A DNA stretch of 64,000 bases. Origin: Nonomuraea polychroma. GTDB lineage: Bacteria; Actinomycetota; Actinomycetes; Streptosporangiales; Streptosporangiaceae. The position numbers and the translations under genes were made by a program. A model generated the notes under the pieces. That model was not told the origin of the DNA, did no database searches, and saw nothing but the letters and a program-made list of their open reading frames with translations. The stretch covers positions 8,769,501-8,833,500 of the forward strand of contig NZ_SAUN01000001.1 in assembly GCF_004011505.1 (NCBI RefSeq), written 5' to 3'. This document shows, in pieces, positions 15,919 through 24,666 of this stretch (positions are counted from its first letter, which is position 1; the number at the start of each line of letters is the position of its first letter).

Positions 15919-16797
15919 TTGGACGAGCAGGAGATCGAGACCTTCCTGACCCTCGCCGAAGAGCTGCATTTCCGTCGTACGGCAGAGCGTCTTGGCATGT
16001 CGCAGGGCCGGACCAGCCAGATCATCAGGAAGCTGGAGCGCCGCATCGGCACCGCGCTGTTCGAGCGCACCAGCCGCCGGGTCAGTCTGACTCCGATCGG
16101 GCGCCAGCTCCGCGACGGGATCGAGCCGGCCTACCGGCAGATCCAGCGCGAGATCGCCAAGGCCTCAGCCGCCGGGCGTGGCATTCGCGGGGGGCTGCGC
16201 CTCGGCTTCTTCGGCCCGGCGACCGCACACGTGCTCAGCCAGATCATTGATGAGTTCCACGATCGCCATCCGGACTGTGAGGCCCAGCTCACTCTGGAGA
16301 CACAGATCGATGACCACCTGGCGCCGCTGCGCAGCGACAGCGTCGATCTGCTGGCGACCCTCCTCCCGGTGCACGAGCCGGACCTCACCGTCGGCCCCGT
16401 GCTGCTGCGCGAGAGCTACGTGCTGGCCGTCTCCTCCCGCCATCCCTTCGCGCGGCGCGAGACGGTTGTCCTTGACGACCTGGCCAGGGATACGGTGCTC
16501 ACCGTCGACGGCGCCCCAGCGTACTGGCTCGACCGGCACATCCCCCCGCGGACCAGCGCCGGAGAGCCCATCCGCCGCGGACCGTCGGTGACAACATTTC
16601 AGGCGGCACTCGCTCTGGTGGCGGCGGGCAAGGCGATGGTCCCGCTCACCTGCCAGGCAACCCGCTACTACGCCCGGCCGGACATCGCCTACATCCCCAT
16701 CGCGGACGCCCCGGAGGCCGCGTACGGACTGGTCTGGAAGACAGCGAGGGAGAACGCCAGGATTCGCGCCTTCGCCGGCGTCGCCGCCCGTGCTTGA
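15919..16797 (+). CDS. LysR family transcriptional regulator
   Basis: A 292-residue protein from TTG 15919. The N-terminal winged HTH reads EIETFLTLAEELHFRRTAER then LGMSQGRTSQIIRKLERRIG, followed by the PBP2-type effector domain (about residues 85-290). An earlier in-frame TTG at 15883 would place coding sequence over the operator palindrome, so the later start LDEQEIETF is chosen. It probably senses a small molecule and controls the divergent isochorismatase-family gene. Confidence 0.88.
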   Translation: MDEQEIETFLTLAEELHFRRTAERLGMSQGRTSQIIRKLERRIGTALFERTSRRVSLTPIGRQLRDGIEPAYRQIQREIAKASAAGRGIRGGLRLGFFGPATAHVLSQIIDEFHDRHPDCEAQLTLETQIDDHLAPLRSDSVDLLATLLPVHEPDLTVGPVLLRESYVLAVSSRHPFARRETVVLDDLARDTVLTVDGAPAYWLDRHIPPRTSAGEPIRRGPSVTTFQAALALVAAGKAMVPLTCQATRYYARPDIAYIPIADAPEAAYGLVWKTARENARIRAFAGVAARA

Positions 16798-16942
16798 GCC
16801 CTGGATGCGGCGCGCGACGCGGGGTGCCGCTGGCCGACGTGGTGGATCTCGACGAGACGTGGGTCGACCGGCACACCCACTGGGTCATGGCACGCGTGGA
16901 GCTCGTGGCAACCGTCACCATCCCACCGACGTGCAGGAACGC

Positions 16943-17550
16943 CTAGCGATGTTCTCCCACGAGCGCGAGGCGAGCCGGCAGGACAAGCATCTGCCGGCGC
17001 AGGGCGACGACGACGTCCGGGTCACCGACTCCCGCTTGCCGGCCTCGCTGCGCCCAGGACAGAGCCGGAGGCGATCGCCCGGTGCCTGCGGCAAGATCTG
17101 CGCGAAGCTGCTCGCGAACCGCGAGCGGCTTCGCGGGTTGCCGTCGAGCTACCGACAAAGAGTCGATCGTGTTCATGAGGAACTCGGGATAGCGGTCGCC
17201 TGCGGCACCGCCGAGCGCGCTGAGCGTCTCCAGCTCGCCCGCCGTCAACGTCAGGTGTCCAGCCACGACGTTCTCCTCGACGCGGGCCGCGCGGGTGGTT
17301 CCCGGATTGGTGACGATGTCGTCGCCCTGAGCCAGCACCCACGCCAGCGCGAGCTGGGCAGGGGTGACGCCCTTGGCGGCGGCCAGATCGGCCAGGGTCT
17401 CGGCCGGCTTCCGGTTGGCGGCGAGATCGGCTTCCTGGAAGCGGGGGTCGGCGCGCCGGAAGTCGCCGTCGGCCGGCGTCGCGGTGCCGGTGATCGCACC
17501 AGCGAGGAAGCCGCCCCACGTTCCTTGTAAGCAGACTCGAGAATCGGCTG
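16943..17550 (-). pseudogene. aldo/keto reductase C-terminal half, relic
   Basis: The minus strand encodes FLAGAITG, FQEADLAANRKPAETLADLA, VTPAQLALAWVLAQGDDIV and NPGTTRAARVEENVVA then GDRYPEFLMNT, the C-terminal half of an aldo/keto reductase with its NADPH-binding PGT...R..EN segment. The N-terminal barrel with the catalytic Tyr is absent; the LysR gene begins where it should be. The reading frame also runs on beyond the usual end. It is presumably inactive. Positions 16798-16942 show nothing I can name. Confidence 0.7.
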
Positions 17551-17577
17551 GATGCAGCCTGGAAAAGGGGTGCCCAC

Positions 17578-18489
17578 ATGGAACTGCGGCAACTGCGCTA
17601 TTTCAGCGTCGTGGCGCAAGAGCAGCACCTGACCCGCGCGGCTGAACGTCTGGGGATCAGGGCCACCTCGCTCAGCCAGCAGATCATCACGCTGGAACGC
17701 GAGCTTGGGACGATTCTGTTCCACCGGACGCCGGGCGGCATGGTGCCCACGGCCGCGGGACGTGTGTTGCTTCCCCATGCACACCGCGCACTCGAGGCCG
17801 CCCACGCAGGAGTCCGCGCTGTTCAGCTTGCCTCCGGCGGCGAGCAGGCCTGGCGCGTCGGCGTGACACCTGGCGCGCCCTTCGGCGTCGTAGCCTCCTT
17901 GCGGGCGGGCGCGAGGCAGGCGAACCTGTGCGATCTGCCGGTGAGCCGCCAACTGGAGCTGCTGCAGAACGGGAAGCTGGATGCGGGTCTCATCGTGCTG
18001 CCCGCCGACACCGGACGTCTGGAGGCACGGACGGTCAGTGATGTACCGCTGGGCGTGCTGGTCTCATCCCGGCATCCGCTGGCCGGCCGGGACGAGCTCG
18101 GCTGGGACGACCTCGACGGCCAGGACCTGCTGTGGTTCGACAGGGAACTGGCGCCCTGCTACCACGATGCGATGCTCGACGCCTTCCGTGCGGCGGGCTG
18201 GCGGCCACGCCGAGTACATCAAGGCCCCCCACGGCGCGGGTTGTTCGTCGCCGAGCTGACGCACCACCAGTCTTTGGTGGCGATCCGTCCCCGCTGGGAT
18301 CTGGCTGGCGACAACCTGGCCTGGTTGCCGGTGCCCGACGCCCCCCGGCTGCGGCACGCCCTGGTGTGGAGTCCCTCACACCGGGCCGCCGAGCGGCTTG
18401 CCGGGCTCGCCGCCTACCTGGCCGCTGAGGCCGCGCCTCACGCCGGTGAGGCGCCGCCTCATAGCCGTACGCCAGGTCGGTCCGGTTAG
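17578..18489 (+). CDS. LysR family transcriptional regulator
   Basis: A 303-residue protein with an N-terminal HTH (MELRQLRYFSVVAQEQHLTR, ERLGIRATSLSQQIITLERE) and a C-terminal LysR substrate-binding domain (about 90-290). The tail past AAYLAAEA is poorly conserved in type. It is followed at 36 bp by a small DUF6506-like gene and may regulate it. The AKR relic abuts its 5' side. Confidence 0.87.
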   Translation: MELRQLRYFSVVAQEQHLTRAAERLGIRATSLSQQIITLERELGTILFHRTPGGMVPTAAGRVLLPHAHRALEAAHAGVRAVQLASGGEQAWRVGVTPGAPFGVVASLRAGARQANLCDLPVSRQLELLQNGKLDAGLIVLPADTGRLEARTVSDVPLGVLVSSRHPLAGRDELGWDDLDGQDLLWFDRELAPCYHDAMLDAFRAAGWRPRRVHQGPPRRGLFVAELTHHQSLVAIRPRWDLAGDNLAWLPVPDAPRLRHALVWSPSHRAAERLAGLAAYLAAEAAPHAGEAPPHSRTPGRSG

Positions 18490-18530
18490 CTGCCGATATC
18501 TATCTCGGCTACTGGACTGGAGTAATGACC

Positions 18531-18836
18531 ATGGCGCTCACCCACTGGGCTTTCATCTACGCCGCCGACGGCTGCGACCCCGAGCGGGATGTGTCCATCA
18601 CCGAGACCGGCACCTGCCGTACCGTCCTGGTCGGTGTCGGCCGGCCTGAGCAGTCGCCGGCGGTCGCGGCCCGGCTCGTCGCCGACGGCGTCCAGCTCAT
18701 CGAGCTGTGCGGGGCCTTCGGCCCGGTCTGGACGGCCCGAGTGATCGAGAAGATCGGCGGCGCGGTGCCGGTGGGGGCGGTCGGTTACGGCCCCGAGGCC
18801 ACCCACGGGCTCCACGCGATATTTACCAGCCGGTAG
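18531..18836 (+). CDS. DUF6506-like small protein
   Basis: About 101 residues: ALTHWAFIYAADG, then LVGVGRPEQSPAVAARLVADG and VQLIELCGAFGPVWTARVIE, ending in GYGPEATHGLHAIF. I recall this layout from DUF6506 proteins, often found beside LysR regulators; that name is from memory. It is small, soluble and probably cytoplasmic, with a strand-helix fold and no catalytic motif I recognise. ATG 18525 is an alternative start. Confidence 0.65.
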   Translation: MALTHWAFIYAADGCDPERDVSITETGTCRTVLVGVGRPEQSPAVAARLVADGVQLIELCGAFGPVWTARVIEKIGGAVPVGAVGYGPEATHGLHAIFTSR

Positions 18837-19079
18837 TCGCCCGGCCTGGTCCTAGTCGCCCGGCCTGAGTCGCTTGGCCTCGGCCACCCCGACTCCCTTG
18901 AGATCGTTCAAGGAAAGGTGACGCCGCGGCCAGGCCACACCGTGACAACTCGAAACCGTGCCTCTAGCTGCGGGAAAGCGTCGAGGGCTTTGTCAGCCGA
19001 CCCATCGCCGCGGGATGAGGAGTGGTCCCTCGTGCCGTCCTTGACGTCTTCGACGGACCGGGTGACTGATCTTGACGAC
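18837..19079. other. intergenic with a short direct repeat
   Basis: AGTCGCCCGGCCTG occurs twice (about 18834 and 18854). No coding sequence on either strand is convincing. Confidence 0.4.
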
Positions 19080-19337
19080 TCATGCGAGATCGTGGTGCTC
19101 GTCGCGGTCATCAGGGAGCGGCGAGGACCTGCTGCCGATATCGAACGGGTCCACGCTCCACATCGCTGGCAGGGTCGCCCGGCAGAAGACGCAGGCGAAA
19201 TCGGCCTCTGGCACGATGTTGCGCTCCTGACAGGTGGTGGAGCGCCGGAAGACCACCCGGTGCGTGAAGCCGACCGGCCGCTCCAAGCGGATCTGGTCCA
19301 GAGCCTGGTCCAGAGCCTGGGCGGCCGCTGGCCATGA
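19080..19337 (-). CDS. hypothetical zinc-ribbon-like protein, possibly a fragment
   Basis: The minus frame reads AAAQALDQALDQIRLERPVG, FTHRVVFRRSTTCQERNIVP and EADFACVFCRATLPAMW, ending at 19080. The shape (an invariant-looking RPVxFTHRVV, then C...CxxC) resembles the C-terminus of a small uncharacterised actinobacterial protein family. Only three of four zinc cysteines are visible, and no good start exists (an ATG at 19286 lies within it), so it may be a decayed fragment. A 12-bp unit, GCTCTGGACCAG, is duplicated in frame. Confidence 0.4.
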   Translation of the reverse strand, partial: SWPAAAQALDQALDQIRLERPVGFTHRVVFRRSTTCQERNIVPEADFACVFCRATLPAMWSVDPFDIGSRSSPLPDDRDEHHDLA

Positions 19338-19542
19338 GGTGGTGCACGGGCAGTACCCGGTCGAGGGGTTGCCGACCTTGCCTGCCAGGACTTGGATCCG
19401 TTAGCCGGGTATGCAGCCCTGCCTGGTAGCAGTTCCTCCCGCCCGGTCATACCGAGTCCCCGCCGGATCTCCCCTGTCCACGCCGGTTCCGTGCGGCTAT
19501 GGTGCGCCGTACCCGATTTGATCTAGATCGCAGGAGCACCCG

Positions 19543-20460
19543 GTGATGAACGCGAGGGAGCCCGACTGGGCGTACGTGGCGAGGTCTCTGGTCAAGGTCA
19601 TGGCCGTCACCGCGGCGCTGTTGCTGGCCTTCAGCGCGGTCGACCGGGTTCTGTGGGTGTTCATCGACTTCGACGACGAGCGAGTGGCCCAGGTGTACGC
19701 CACGGCCGCCCGCGTCGCGAACCCGGACAAGCGCCTGTCGCATGGTTACGGCAATGGCGGGGGGCTGCTCGAAACCACCTACACGCTGTGGGGGGAGCCG
19801 CGCCGGGCCGGTCCCAGAGCGGGCGCGACGGAGTACGAAATCGTGGAGAACCTGTTCGGCACCGTCCGGGCCCCCTCCCTCGACGGGCCGTCCGGCAGCC
19901 TGGCCGACGCGATCGGTTTTGTAGACGTGGACCCCGGCGTCGACGAGGTGCTGACGGAAAAGGCCCGGAAGACCATCGATGGGCTTCCCCAGACGCTCGA
20001 CGCCGTCGCGGTCGTGGAGTTCGCGGACTCGATGACCACCGAGCGGCTCGTCGCCTTCAACCGGAGGCACAGGACCTGCGGAGGGGCGGACGTCTCCTAC
20101 ATCTACTCCCCGTCCTACTACGACGACTCCAGTGAACCGGCCTCCTTGAACGCGGTGGTCTGGAACCGCGGCATGACCGAGGACAACATCCAGGCGGATC
20201 TCACCTACCAGTGCGAGACCGAGCCCGTGGCGGCGCTGGCGGAGTTCCGCAGGTGGGTCGGGCTGCTTGACGAGGGGGACGACCTCGGCGCATTTGAGTT
20301 GGATTACGGGTGGCTCGCGGGAGCGGCCGAGGAGGGCGTCGTGCACGGGCTCGTCGTCGACCGCTGGAAACTCGCCGACCTGCGCAAGCTCCTCGACGAT
20401 CCGGAGGTGCGGACGGTTCGGCTCGCTGACGTCGCCTTCGACCTCGGCGAGGTCGGGTAG
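19543..20460 (+). CDS. membrane-anchored hypothetical protein
   Basis: A 305-residue protein. A single N-terminal transmembrane segment (VKVMAVTAALLLAFSAVDRVLWVF, about residues 17-40) is followed by an extracytoplasmic domain with VAVVEFADSMTTERLVAFNRRH and a CGGADVSYIYSPSYYDD segment; two cysteines could pair. GTG 19543 follows GCAGGAGC. I do not recognise the family. It stands alone upstream of the tRNA cluster. Confidence 0.75.
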   Translation: MMNAREPDWAYVARSLVKVMAVTAALLLAFSAVDRVLWVFIDFDDERVAQVYATAARVANPDKRLSHGYGNGGGLLETTYTLWGEPRRAGPRAGATEYEIVENLFGTVRAPSLDGPSGSLADAIGFVDVDPGVDEVLTEKARKTIDGLPQTLDAVAVVEFADSMTTERLVAFNRRHRTCGGADVSYIYSPSYYDDSSEPASLNAVVWNRGMTEDNIQADLTYQCETEPVAALAEFRRWVGLLDEGDDLGAFELDYGWLAGAAEEGVVHGLVVDRWKLADLRKLLDDPEVRTVRLADVAFDLGEVG

Positions 20461-20620
20461 CGGTCTTCGGCGGGCTCAGCGGCGCGGAGGCTAGCCCCGG
20501 CGCCCGTGCTGCCCAAGGCGGTCACGATCTGACCGCCGCACGCCAGGTGGGCCTGATCGGCCCGCTCGCCCGTGCCAACGTGCCGGCCTTCGCTGACCAG
20601 GGGTTACCAACGCGCAGAGG

Positions 20621-20694
20621 TGGTCAGGGGCGGGGTCGAACCGCCGACCTTCCGCTTTTCAGGCGGACGCTCGTACCAACTGAGCTACCTGACC
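20621..20694 (-). tRNA. tRNA-Phe (GAA)
   Basis: The acceptor stem GGTCAGG pairs with CCTGACC. The anticodon arm is TCCGC-CTGAAAA-GCGGA with anticodon GAA, and the T-arm contains GGTTCGACC. CCA is not encoded. First of three tRNAs on this strand, 5 bp from tRNA-Asp. Confidence 0.95.
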
Positions 20695-20699
20695 CAGAG

Positions 20700-20774
20700 C
20701 GGTCCTGACGGGACTTGAACCCGCGACCTCCACCTTGACAGGGTGGCGAGCACTCCAAACTGCTCTACAGGACC
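20700..20774 (-). tRNA. tRNA-Asp (GTC)
   Basis: The acceptor GGTCCTG pairs with CAGGACC, with discriminator G. The anticodon arm is CCACC-CTGTCAA-GGTGG, anticodon GTC. CCA is not encoded. Confidence 0.95.
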
Positions 20775-20863
20775 TTGCGTTTCTTGCTGTTTGCGCTCGC
20801 TTAGCTTACCAGCTCTCCGGTGGTCTTCGACCAGCCGTTTCGCGGTGCGCTAGGCGCTCGCAG

Positions 20864-20936
20864 TGCCCCCAACGGGATTCGAACCCGTGCCGCCGCCTTG
20901 AAAGGGCGGTGTCCTAGGCCGCTAGACGATGGGGGC
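20864..20936 (-). tRNA. tRNA-Glu (TTC)
   Basis: The acceptor GCCCCCA pairs with TGGGGGC. The anticodon arm is CCGCC-CTTTCAA-GGCGG, anticodon TTC. It is directly adjacent to the stop codon of the metallophosphoesterase gene upstream on the same strand. Confidence 0.96.
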
Positions 20937-22496
20937 TCAGGATTCCCTGTCGCCTTCCGTCGGAGACCTCTGAAGCATAGGGGACGATTGCCCCTGATGC
21001 CAAAGTGGCGGACCGGCGTTCGGCGAGGGAGTGCCGCTGACCGATCCCGTTGGCGACGGGGCGTTCGTTGGCTCTGGGGAAATCATACGTTGTGGGTCGG
21101 GCTCCACGTGACGCTGGATGTACACAGACTGCTCCCCCAGCCCGCCCAGCGTGATGTCGTCCCAGGCCTGCAGCCGGCGGGTCTCCCTGTCGAAGTACAG
21201 GACCGAGGCCTGGACGGGGGTGGGCTGGGCATGTTCGAGCGCGCGCAGGCCGGCGCCGCCGGTGGAGCCCTGGATGAGCATGCGGGTGCCGGTCGGGAGC
21301 ATGGTGGTTTTGCGTTCGTGGGTGTGGCCGGCGAGGATCATGGGGGCGGCGCCGCTGAAGCCCTTGCCGACGTCCGGGTCGTGTACGGCCACCACGTCGG
21401 CCTTGCCGACCTTGCCGAGGTGAGCCCGGGCGTATCCCGCCAGAGTGGCCGGGTTCGAGTCGACGCGCACCGACAGGTCCGGGGTGAAGCGGGGATCGCC
21501 CAGGCCGTAGATGCGGAGGCCGGCCACCGTTTCCGTTTCGTCGTCCAGGACGACGGCGTTCTTCTGCTTCTCGATGGCTTTCTGGGTGGACATGGAGTCG
21601 TGGTTGCCGCGGACGTACACGTACGGGACCCCGAGGCGGCCGATCTCGTCCACGAACTTGTTCTCGGCCTTGGTGCCATGGTCGGAAATGTCACCCGTGT
21701 CGACGATCAGATCCACGGCGAACTGGTCCTTGAGCGAACGGATGACGTTCCAGGCGATCGGGTTGATGTGGATGTCGGAGACGTGCAGGACCCGGATGGA
21801 TTTGGGGTCGGCGTCGTACAGGGGGAGGGTGGAGACCGTGTCGTAGAGCTTTGAGACGTTCGTCACAAGTTTGGTGAGCTGCGACCGGTACGACTCGAAG
21901 CGCGTCACGATCGACTCCGCGCTGCCCACCAAGGGCGGCGCGGCGGCGACCAGGCCCGAGTAGCGGGGCTCCATGACCGAGTCGGGGCGGAAGGTGAGGG
22001 CGGCGAGCGCGCCCGTCCCCGCAAGGGCCACGGAGGCCGCCACGAGGCCCAGCAGGGCCACCCGCGGGCGCCTGTAGACCACCAGGACGGCGATCAGCGC
22101 CCCGGCGCCGGCGCACAGGAGTGAGCGGATGACGAGGGCCCGCACACCGTCCAGCAGATCGCTCTCGAGGAGCTGGGGCAGCCGGTCGGCCAGGCGGGGG
22201 TCCTCGAGGAAGGCCCTCGCGCGCTCCTGGTCGATGTTCTCCAGGGTGATGCGGAGGCGGAGCGGAGCGTCATGGGTGCGGAACGTGAGCGTGCCGAGCG
22301 GGCTGGCGTCCACGACCGTCTCGCCGTTCCAGGCCGGCCGCAGGGACATGCCGGTCTCGACGGGGCCGACCTGGGCGCGTACGGTGCCGCTGAAGAAGAT
22401 CCCCAGCCAGGCGCCCGCAGCGGCCACCAGCAGGACGGCCGCCGCCTTCATCGGCTTCGATCGGAGGATTGCCTTTGAACTGTGGAGGAACTTCAT
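20937..22496 (-). CDS. membrane metallophosphoesterase
   Basis: A 519-residue protein. Three hydrophobic segments lie in the N-terminal half (KAAAVLLVAAAGAWLGIFF; ALVIRSLLCAGAGALIAVLVV; VALLGLVAASVALAGTGALA). The calcineurin-like phosphoesterase domain follows (about 255-460) with all metal motifs: VLHVSDIHINP, DTGDISDHG, VRGNHDS, VAVHDP and LAGHTHE. The C-terminal tail is Pro/Ser/Gly-rich. The catalytic domain probably faces outside. Its TGA ends at 20937, directly against tRNA-Glu, so mRNA and tRNA may be co-transcribed. The substrate is unknown. Confidence 0.9.
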   Translation of the reverse strand: MKFLHSSKAILRSKPMKAAAVLLVAAAGAWLGIFFSGTVRAQVGPVETGMSLRPAWNGETVVDASPLGTLTFRTHDAPLRLRITLENIDQERARAFLEDPRLADRLPQLLESDLLDGVRALVIRSLLCAGAGALIAVLVVYRRPRVALLGLVAASVALAGTGALAALTFRPDSVMEPRYSGLVAAAPPLVGSAESIVTRFESYRSQLTKLVTNVSKLYDTVSTLPLYDADPKSIRVLHVSDIHINPIAWNVIRSLKDQFAVDLIVDTGDISDHGTKAENKFVDEIGRLGVPYVYVRGNHDSMSTQKAIEKQKNAVVLDDETETVAGLRIYGLGDPRFTPDLSVRVDSNPATLAGYARAHLGKVGKADVVAVHDPDVGKGFSGAAPMILAGHTHERKTTMLPTGTRMLIQGSTGGAGLRALEHAQPTPVQASVLYFDRETRRLQAWDDITLGGLGEQSVYIQRHVEPDPQRMISPEPTNAPSPTGSVSGTPSPNAGPPLWHQGQSSPMLQRSPTEGDRES

Positions 22497-22529
22497 ACGG
22501 TTTCTTGCTTACCTGACCGTCGGGGCAGA

Positions 22530-22880
22530 ATGGCAAGTGTGATCGAGGTATCGCGGGACAAGTTCGAGGAACTCGTGGCCGAGGCATTGGACACGATTCC
22601 CGCCGACCTCACGGCAGCCATGAGCAATGTCGTCGTCGTCGTGGTCGATGATCCGCCGGAGCCCAACCTGCTCGGCCTGTACACCGGTGTCCCCCTCACC
22701 GAACGCGGCGACTGGTACTCAGGAGTCCTGCCCGACCGCATCGAGATCTACCGCAATCCCATATCCCAAATATGTGATTCCGAGGAAGACGTGATCGACG
22801 AGGTGCGCATCACGGTCGTCCACGAGGTCGCCCATCACTTCGGCATCGACGACGCCCGGCTGCACGAGCTGGGGTGGTAA
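22530..22880 (+). CDS. small zincin-like metallopeptidase (COG3824 type)
   Basis: A 116-residue protein of the minimal actinobacterial metallopeptidase family. The zinc site is HEVAHHFGIDD (HExxHxxGxxD), preceded by LYTGVPLTERG and RIEIYRNPI, as in this family. ATG 22530 is preferred over an upstream ATG at 22482, which would overlap the divergent phosphoesterase start. The physiological substrate is unknown. Confidence 0.85.
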   Translation: MASVIEVSRDKFEELVAEALDTIPADLTAAMSNVVVVVVDDPPEPNLLGLYTGVPLTERGDWYSGVLPDRIEIYRNPISQICDSEEDVIDEVRITVVHEVAHHFGIDDARLHELGW

Positions 22881-22980
22881 CCCTTTGCCTTTGGTTGGCT
22901 TCTTTGGGTTGCGGCTGACCAAGTGATCGGGCACCTTAGGTGACATAGCGAACACCCTGAGTCAGGCACATCGGAGTCCA

Positions 22981-24282
22981 ATGGGGGCCATGCGGGCGCG
23001 ACGGCCGCCGGGACGGCATCGACGTGCGGACGTACATCAAGCCACTTATCGGGAAGTCGTCACCATCAGGGAGTTCCGGGCACTCTGGTACGCCCAAGGC
23101 CTGTCGCTCCTCGGCGACCAGCTCGCGCAGGTCGCTCTCGCCGTGCTGGTCTACAACCACACGCACTCGCCGCTGGCCACGGCGGGTGTCTACGCGCTGA
23201 CATACCTCCCGTCGATCCTCGGCGGCCCGCTGCTGGCGGGACTGGCCGACCGGTTCGCGCGCCGGGCTGTCATGCTGACCTGCGATCTCATCCGCGCCGG
23301 GCTGGTGGCCGTCATGGCGGTGCCCGGCATGCCGTTCTGGGCGTTGTGCTCGCTGGTGTTCCTCGTGGTGCTGCTCAGCGCGCCGTTCTCGGCCGCGCGG
23401 GCGGCGCTGGTGCCCGAGATCCTGGAAGGCGACAGGTACGTCATCGGCTCGGCCCTCCAGAACATGACGAACCAGGCCGTTCAGATGATCGGCTTCGCGG
23501 CGGGCGGGGCGCTGATCGCCACGATCGGCCCGTACCGGGCGCTCGCCCTCGACGCGGCGACGTTCCTCGCCTCCGCGTTGATCCTGATCTCCGGCGTCCG
23601 CCGCCGCCCCGCCGCCGGTGGTGGCGATGGCTCGAAGCCGTCCATGTGGACCATGACCAGGGCGGGGGGCAGGCTGGTCTTCGGATCGAGGAAGTTGCGG
23701 ACACTCGTCCTGTTCGCCTGGTTGTGCGGCTTCTATGTGCTCCCTGAAGGCATTGCCGTGCCGTACGCGGCCACGTTCGACGCGGGCACACTGCCGATGC
23801 CCGTCATCACCGGGCTGCTGATGGCGGCGATGCCGACCGGGACGGTGGTGGGGGCGTTCCTTTTCAGCAGGTTCGTGTCGCCGCCGCGGCGGCTGCGGCT
23901 CATGGGCTGGATGGCCATGCTGAGCTGCGCGCCCCTGATCGTGACCGCGATGCGGCCACCGCTGGCGATCGTGCTGGCGGCGTGGGTTCTGTCGGGGATC
24001 GGCGGGGCTTACCAGCTCGCGGCCAATGCCGCCTTCGTCCAGTCCGTTCCGCCCGAACGTCGCGCCCAGGCGTTCGGGATCGTGCAGTCGGGGCTGATGG
24101 CCGCACAGGGGATCGGGATCTTGGTGGGCGGGTTCGCGGCGGAGAGACTCGGTCCTGAGCCGGTGGTCGCGCTGTCAGGGATCATCGGGGTCACCTGCGC
24201 GGCCGTGCTCGCCATGGTCTGGACCGAGTCTCGGGGTGAAAAGACCGCCCGGGTGCCTGCCCGGGCCGCGGCCTCATCATGA
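22981..24282 (+). CDS. MFS transporter
   Basis: A 433-residue transporter with about 12 hydrophobic segments. The loop 2-3 motif is GLADRFARRAVM, and ALVPEILEGDRYVIGSALQN is typical of the enterobactin-exporter (EntS)/MFS_3 branch. The first 30 residues are basic; a start at VVTIREFRALWYAQGLSLLG (near 23056) would match family N-termini better than ATG 22981. Export of a small molecule is likely; the substrate is unknown. Its last 6 bp overlap the convergent PspC gene. Confidence 0.88.
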   Translation: MGAMRARRPPGRHRRADVHQATYREVVTIREFRALWYAQGLSLLGDQLAQVALAVLVYNHTHSPLATAGVYALTYLPSILGGPLLAGLADRFARRAVMLTCDLIRAGLVAVMAVPGMPFWALCSLVFLVVLLSAPFSAARAALVPEILEGDRYVIGSALQNMTNQAVQMIGFAAGGALIATIGPYRALALDAATFLASALILISGVRRRPAAGGGDGSKPSMWTMTRAGGRLVFGSRKLRTLVLFAWLCGFYVLPEGIAVPYAATFDAGTLPMPVITGLLMAAMPTGTVVGAFLFSRFVSPPRRLRLMGWMAMLSCAPLIVTAMRPPLAIVLAAWVLSGIGGAYQLAANAAFVQSVPPERRAQAFGIVQSGLMAAQGIGILVGGFAAERLGPEPVVALSGIIGVTCAAVLAMVWTESRGEKTARVPARAAASS

Positions 24283-24573
24283 CTGGGGCTTGTGCTCGCC
24301 GCTCCAGTCGGTGCTCGTGCCGCGGTTCTGCGACTTGCTGATCAGGTCCTGCACGATGGAGGTGTCGCTGTCCTCGTCCGGCATGAGGAGCCAGCCGATC
24401 GCATAGACGCCGACGCCCAGGCCGCCGAAGAGCGTGGCGATCGCCAGCGCGATGCGGATCATGTTCGCGTCGATCCCGACGTACTCGCCGATGCCGGAGC
24501 AGACGCCCGCGACGATCCTGCCCTTCTGGGTGCGGCGGAGTTTCTTGACGTTGTGCTGGTGGTATTCGCTCAT
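24277..24573 (-). CDS. PspC domain-containing membrane protein
   Basis: A 98-residue protein. The PspC domain (about 8-66) has KLRRTQKGRIVAGVCSGIGE, YVGIDANMIRIALAIATLFGG and a second membrane half VGVYAIGWLLMPDE. The charged C-terminal tail is cytoplasmic. PspC proteins are linked to membrane-stress responses; here it is a lone gene convergent with the MFS transporter. Confidence 0.9.
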   Translation of the reverse strand: MSEYHQHNVKKLRRTQKGRIVAGVCSGIGEYVGIDANMIRIALAIATLFGGLGVGVYAIGWLLMPDEDSDTSIVQDLISKSQNRGTSTDWSGEHKPQS

Positions 24574-24640
24574 GTCTCAAGACTGCCCGCGTACCCGGTG
24601 TTAGCACATCGGGATTCCCCCTGGTAGAACCCTGGTAACC

Positions 24641-24654
24641 CCTTACGTGTAAGG
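24641..24654. promoter_or_regulatory. palindrome at the acyl-CoA dehydrogenase ribosome-binding region
   Basis: CCTTAC-GT-GTAAGG is a perfect 6-bp inverted repeat around GT, ending in the AAGGAGAGG Shine-Dalgarno sequence of the downstream gene. Repressor binding here would block initiation. The regulator is not nearby. Confidence 0.5.
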
Positions 24655-24666
24655 AGAGGATGCGCG

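Noticed and set aside
16798..16942. Plus-strand open stretch LADVVDLDETWVDRHTHWVM after the first LysR gene
   Set aside because: Gene-like in part, but short, without start, and matching no family I can name.
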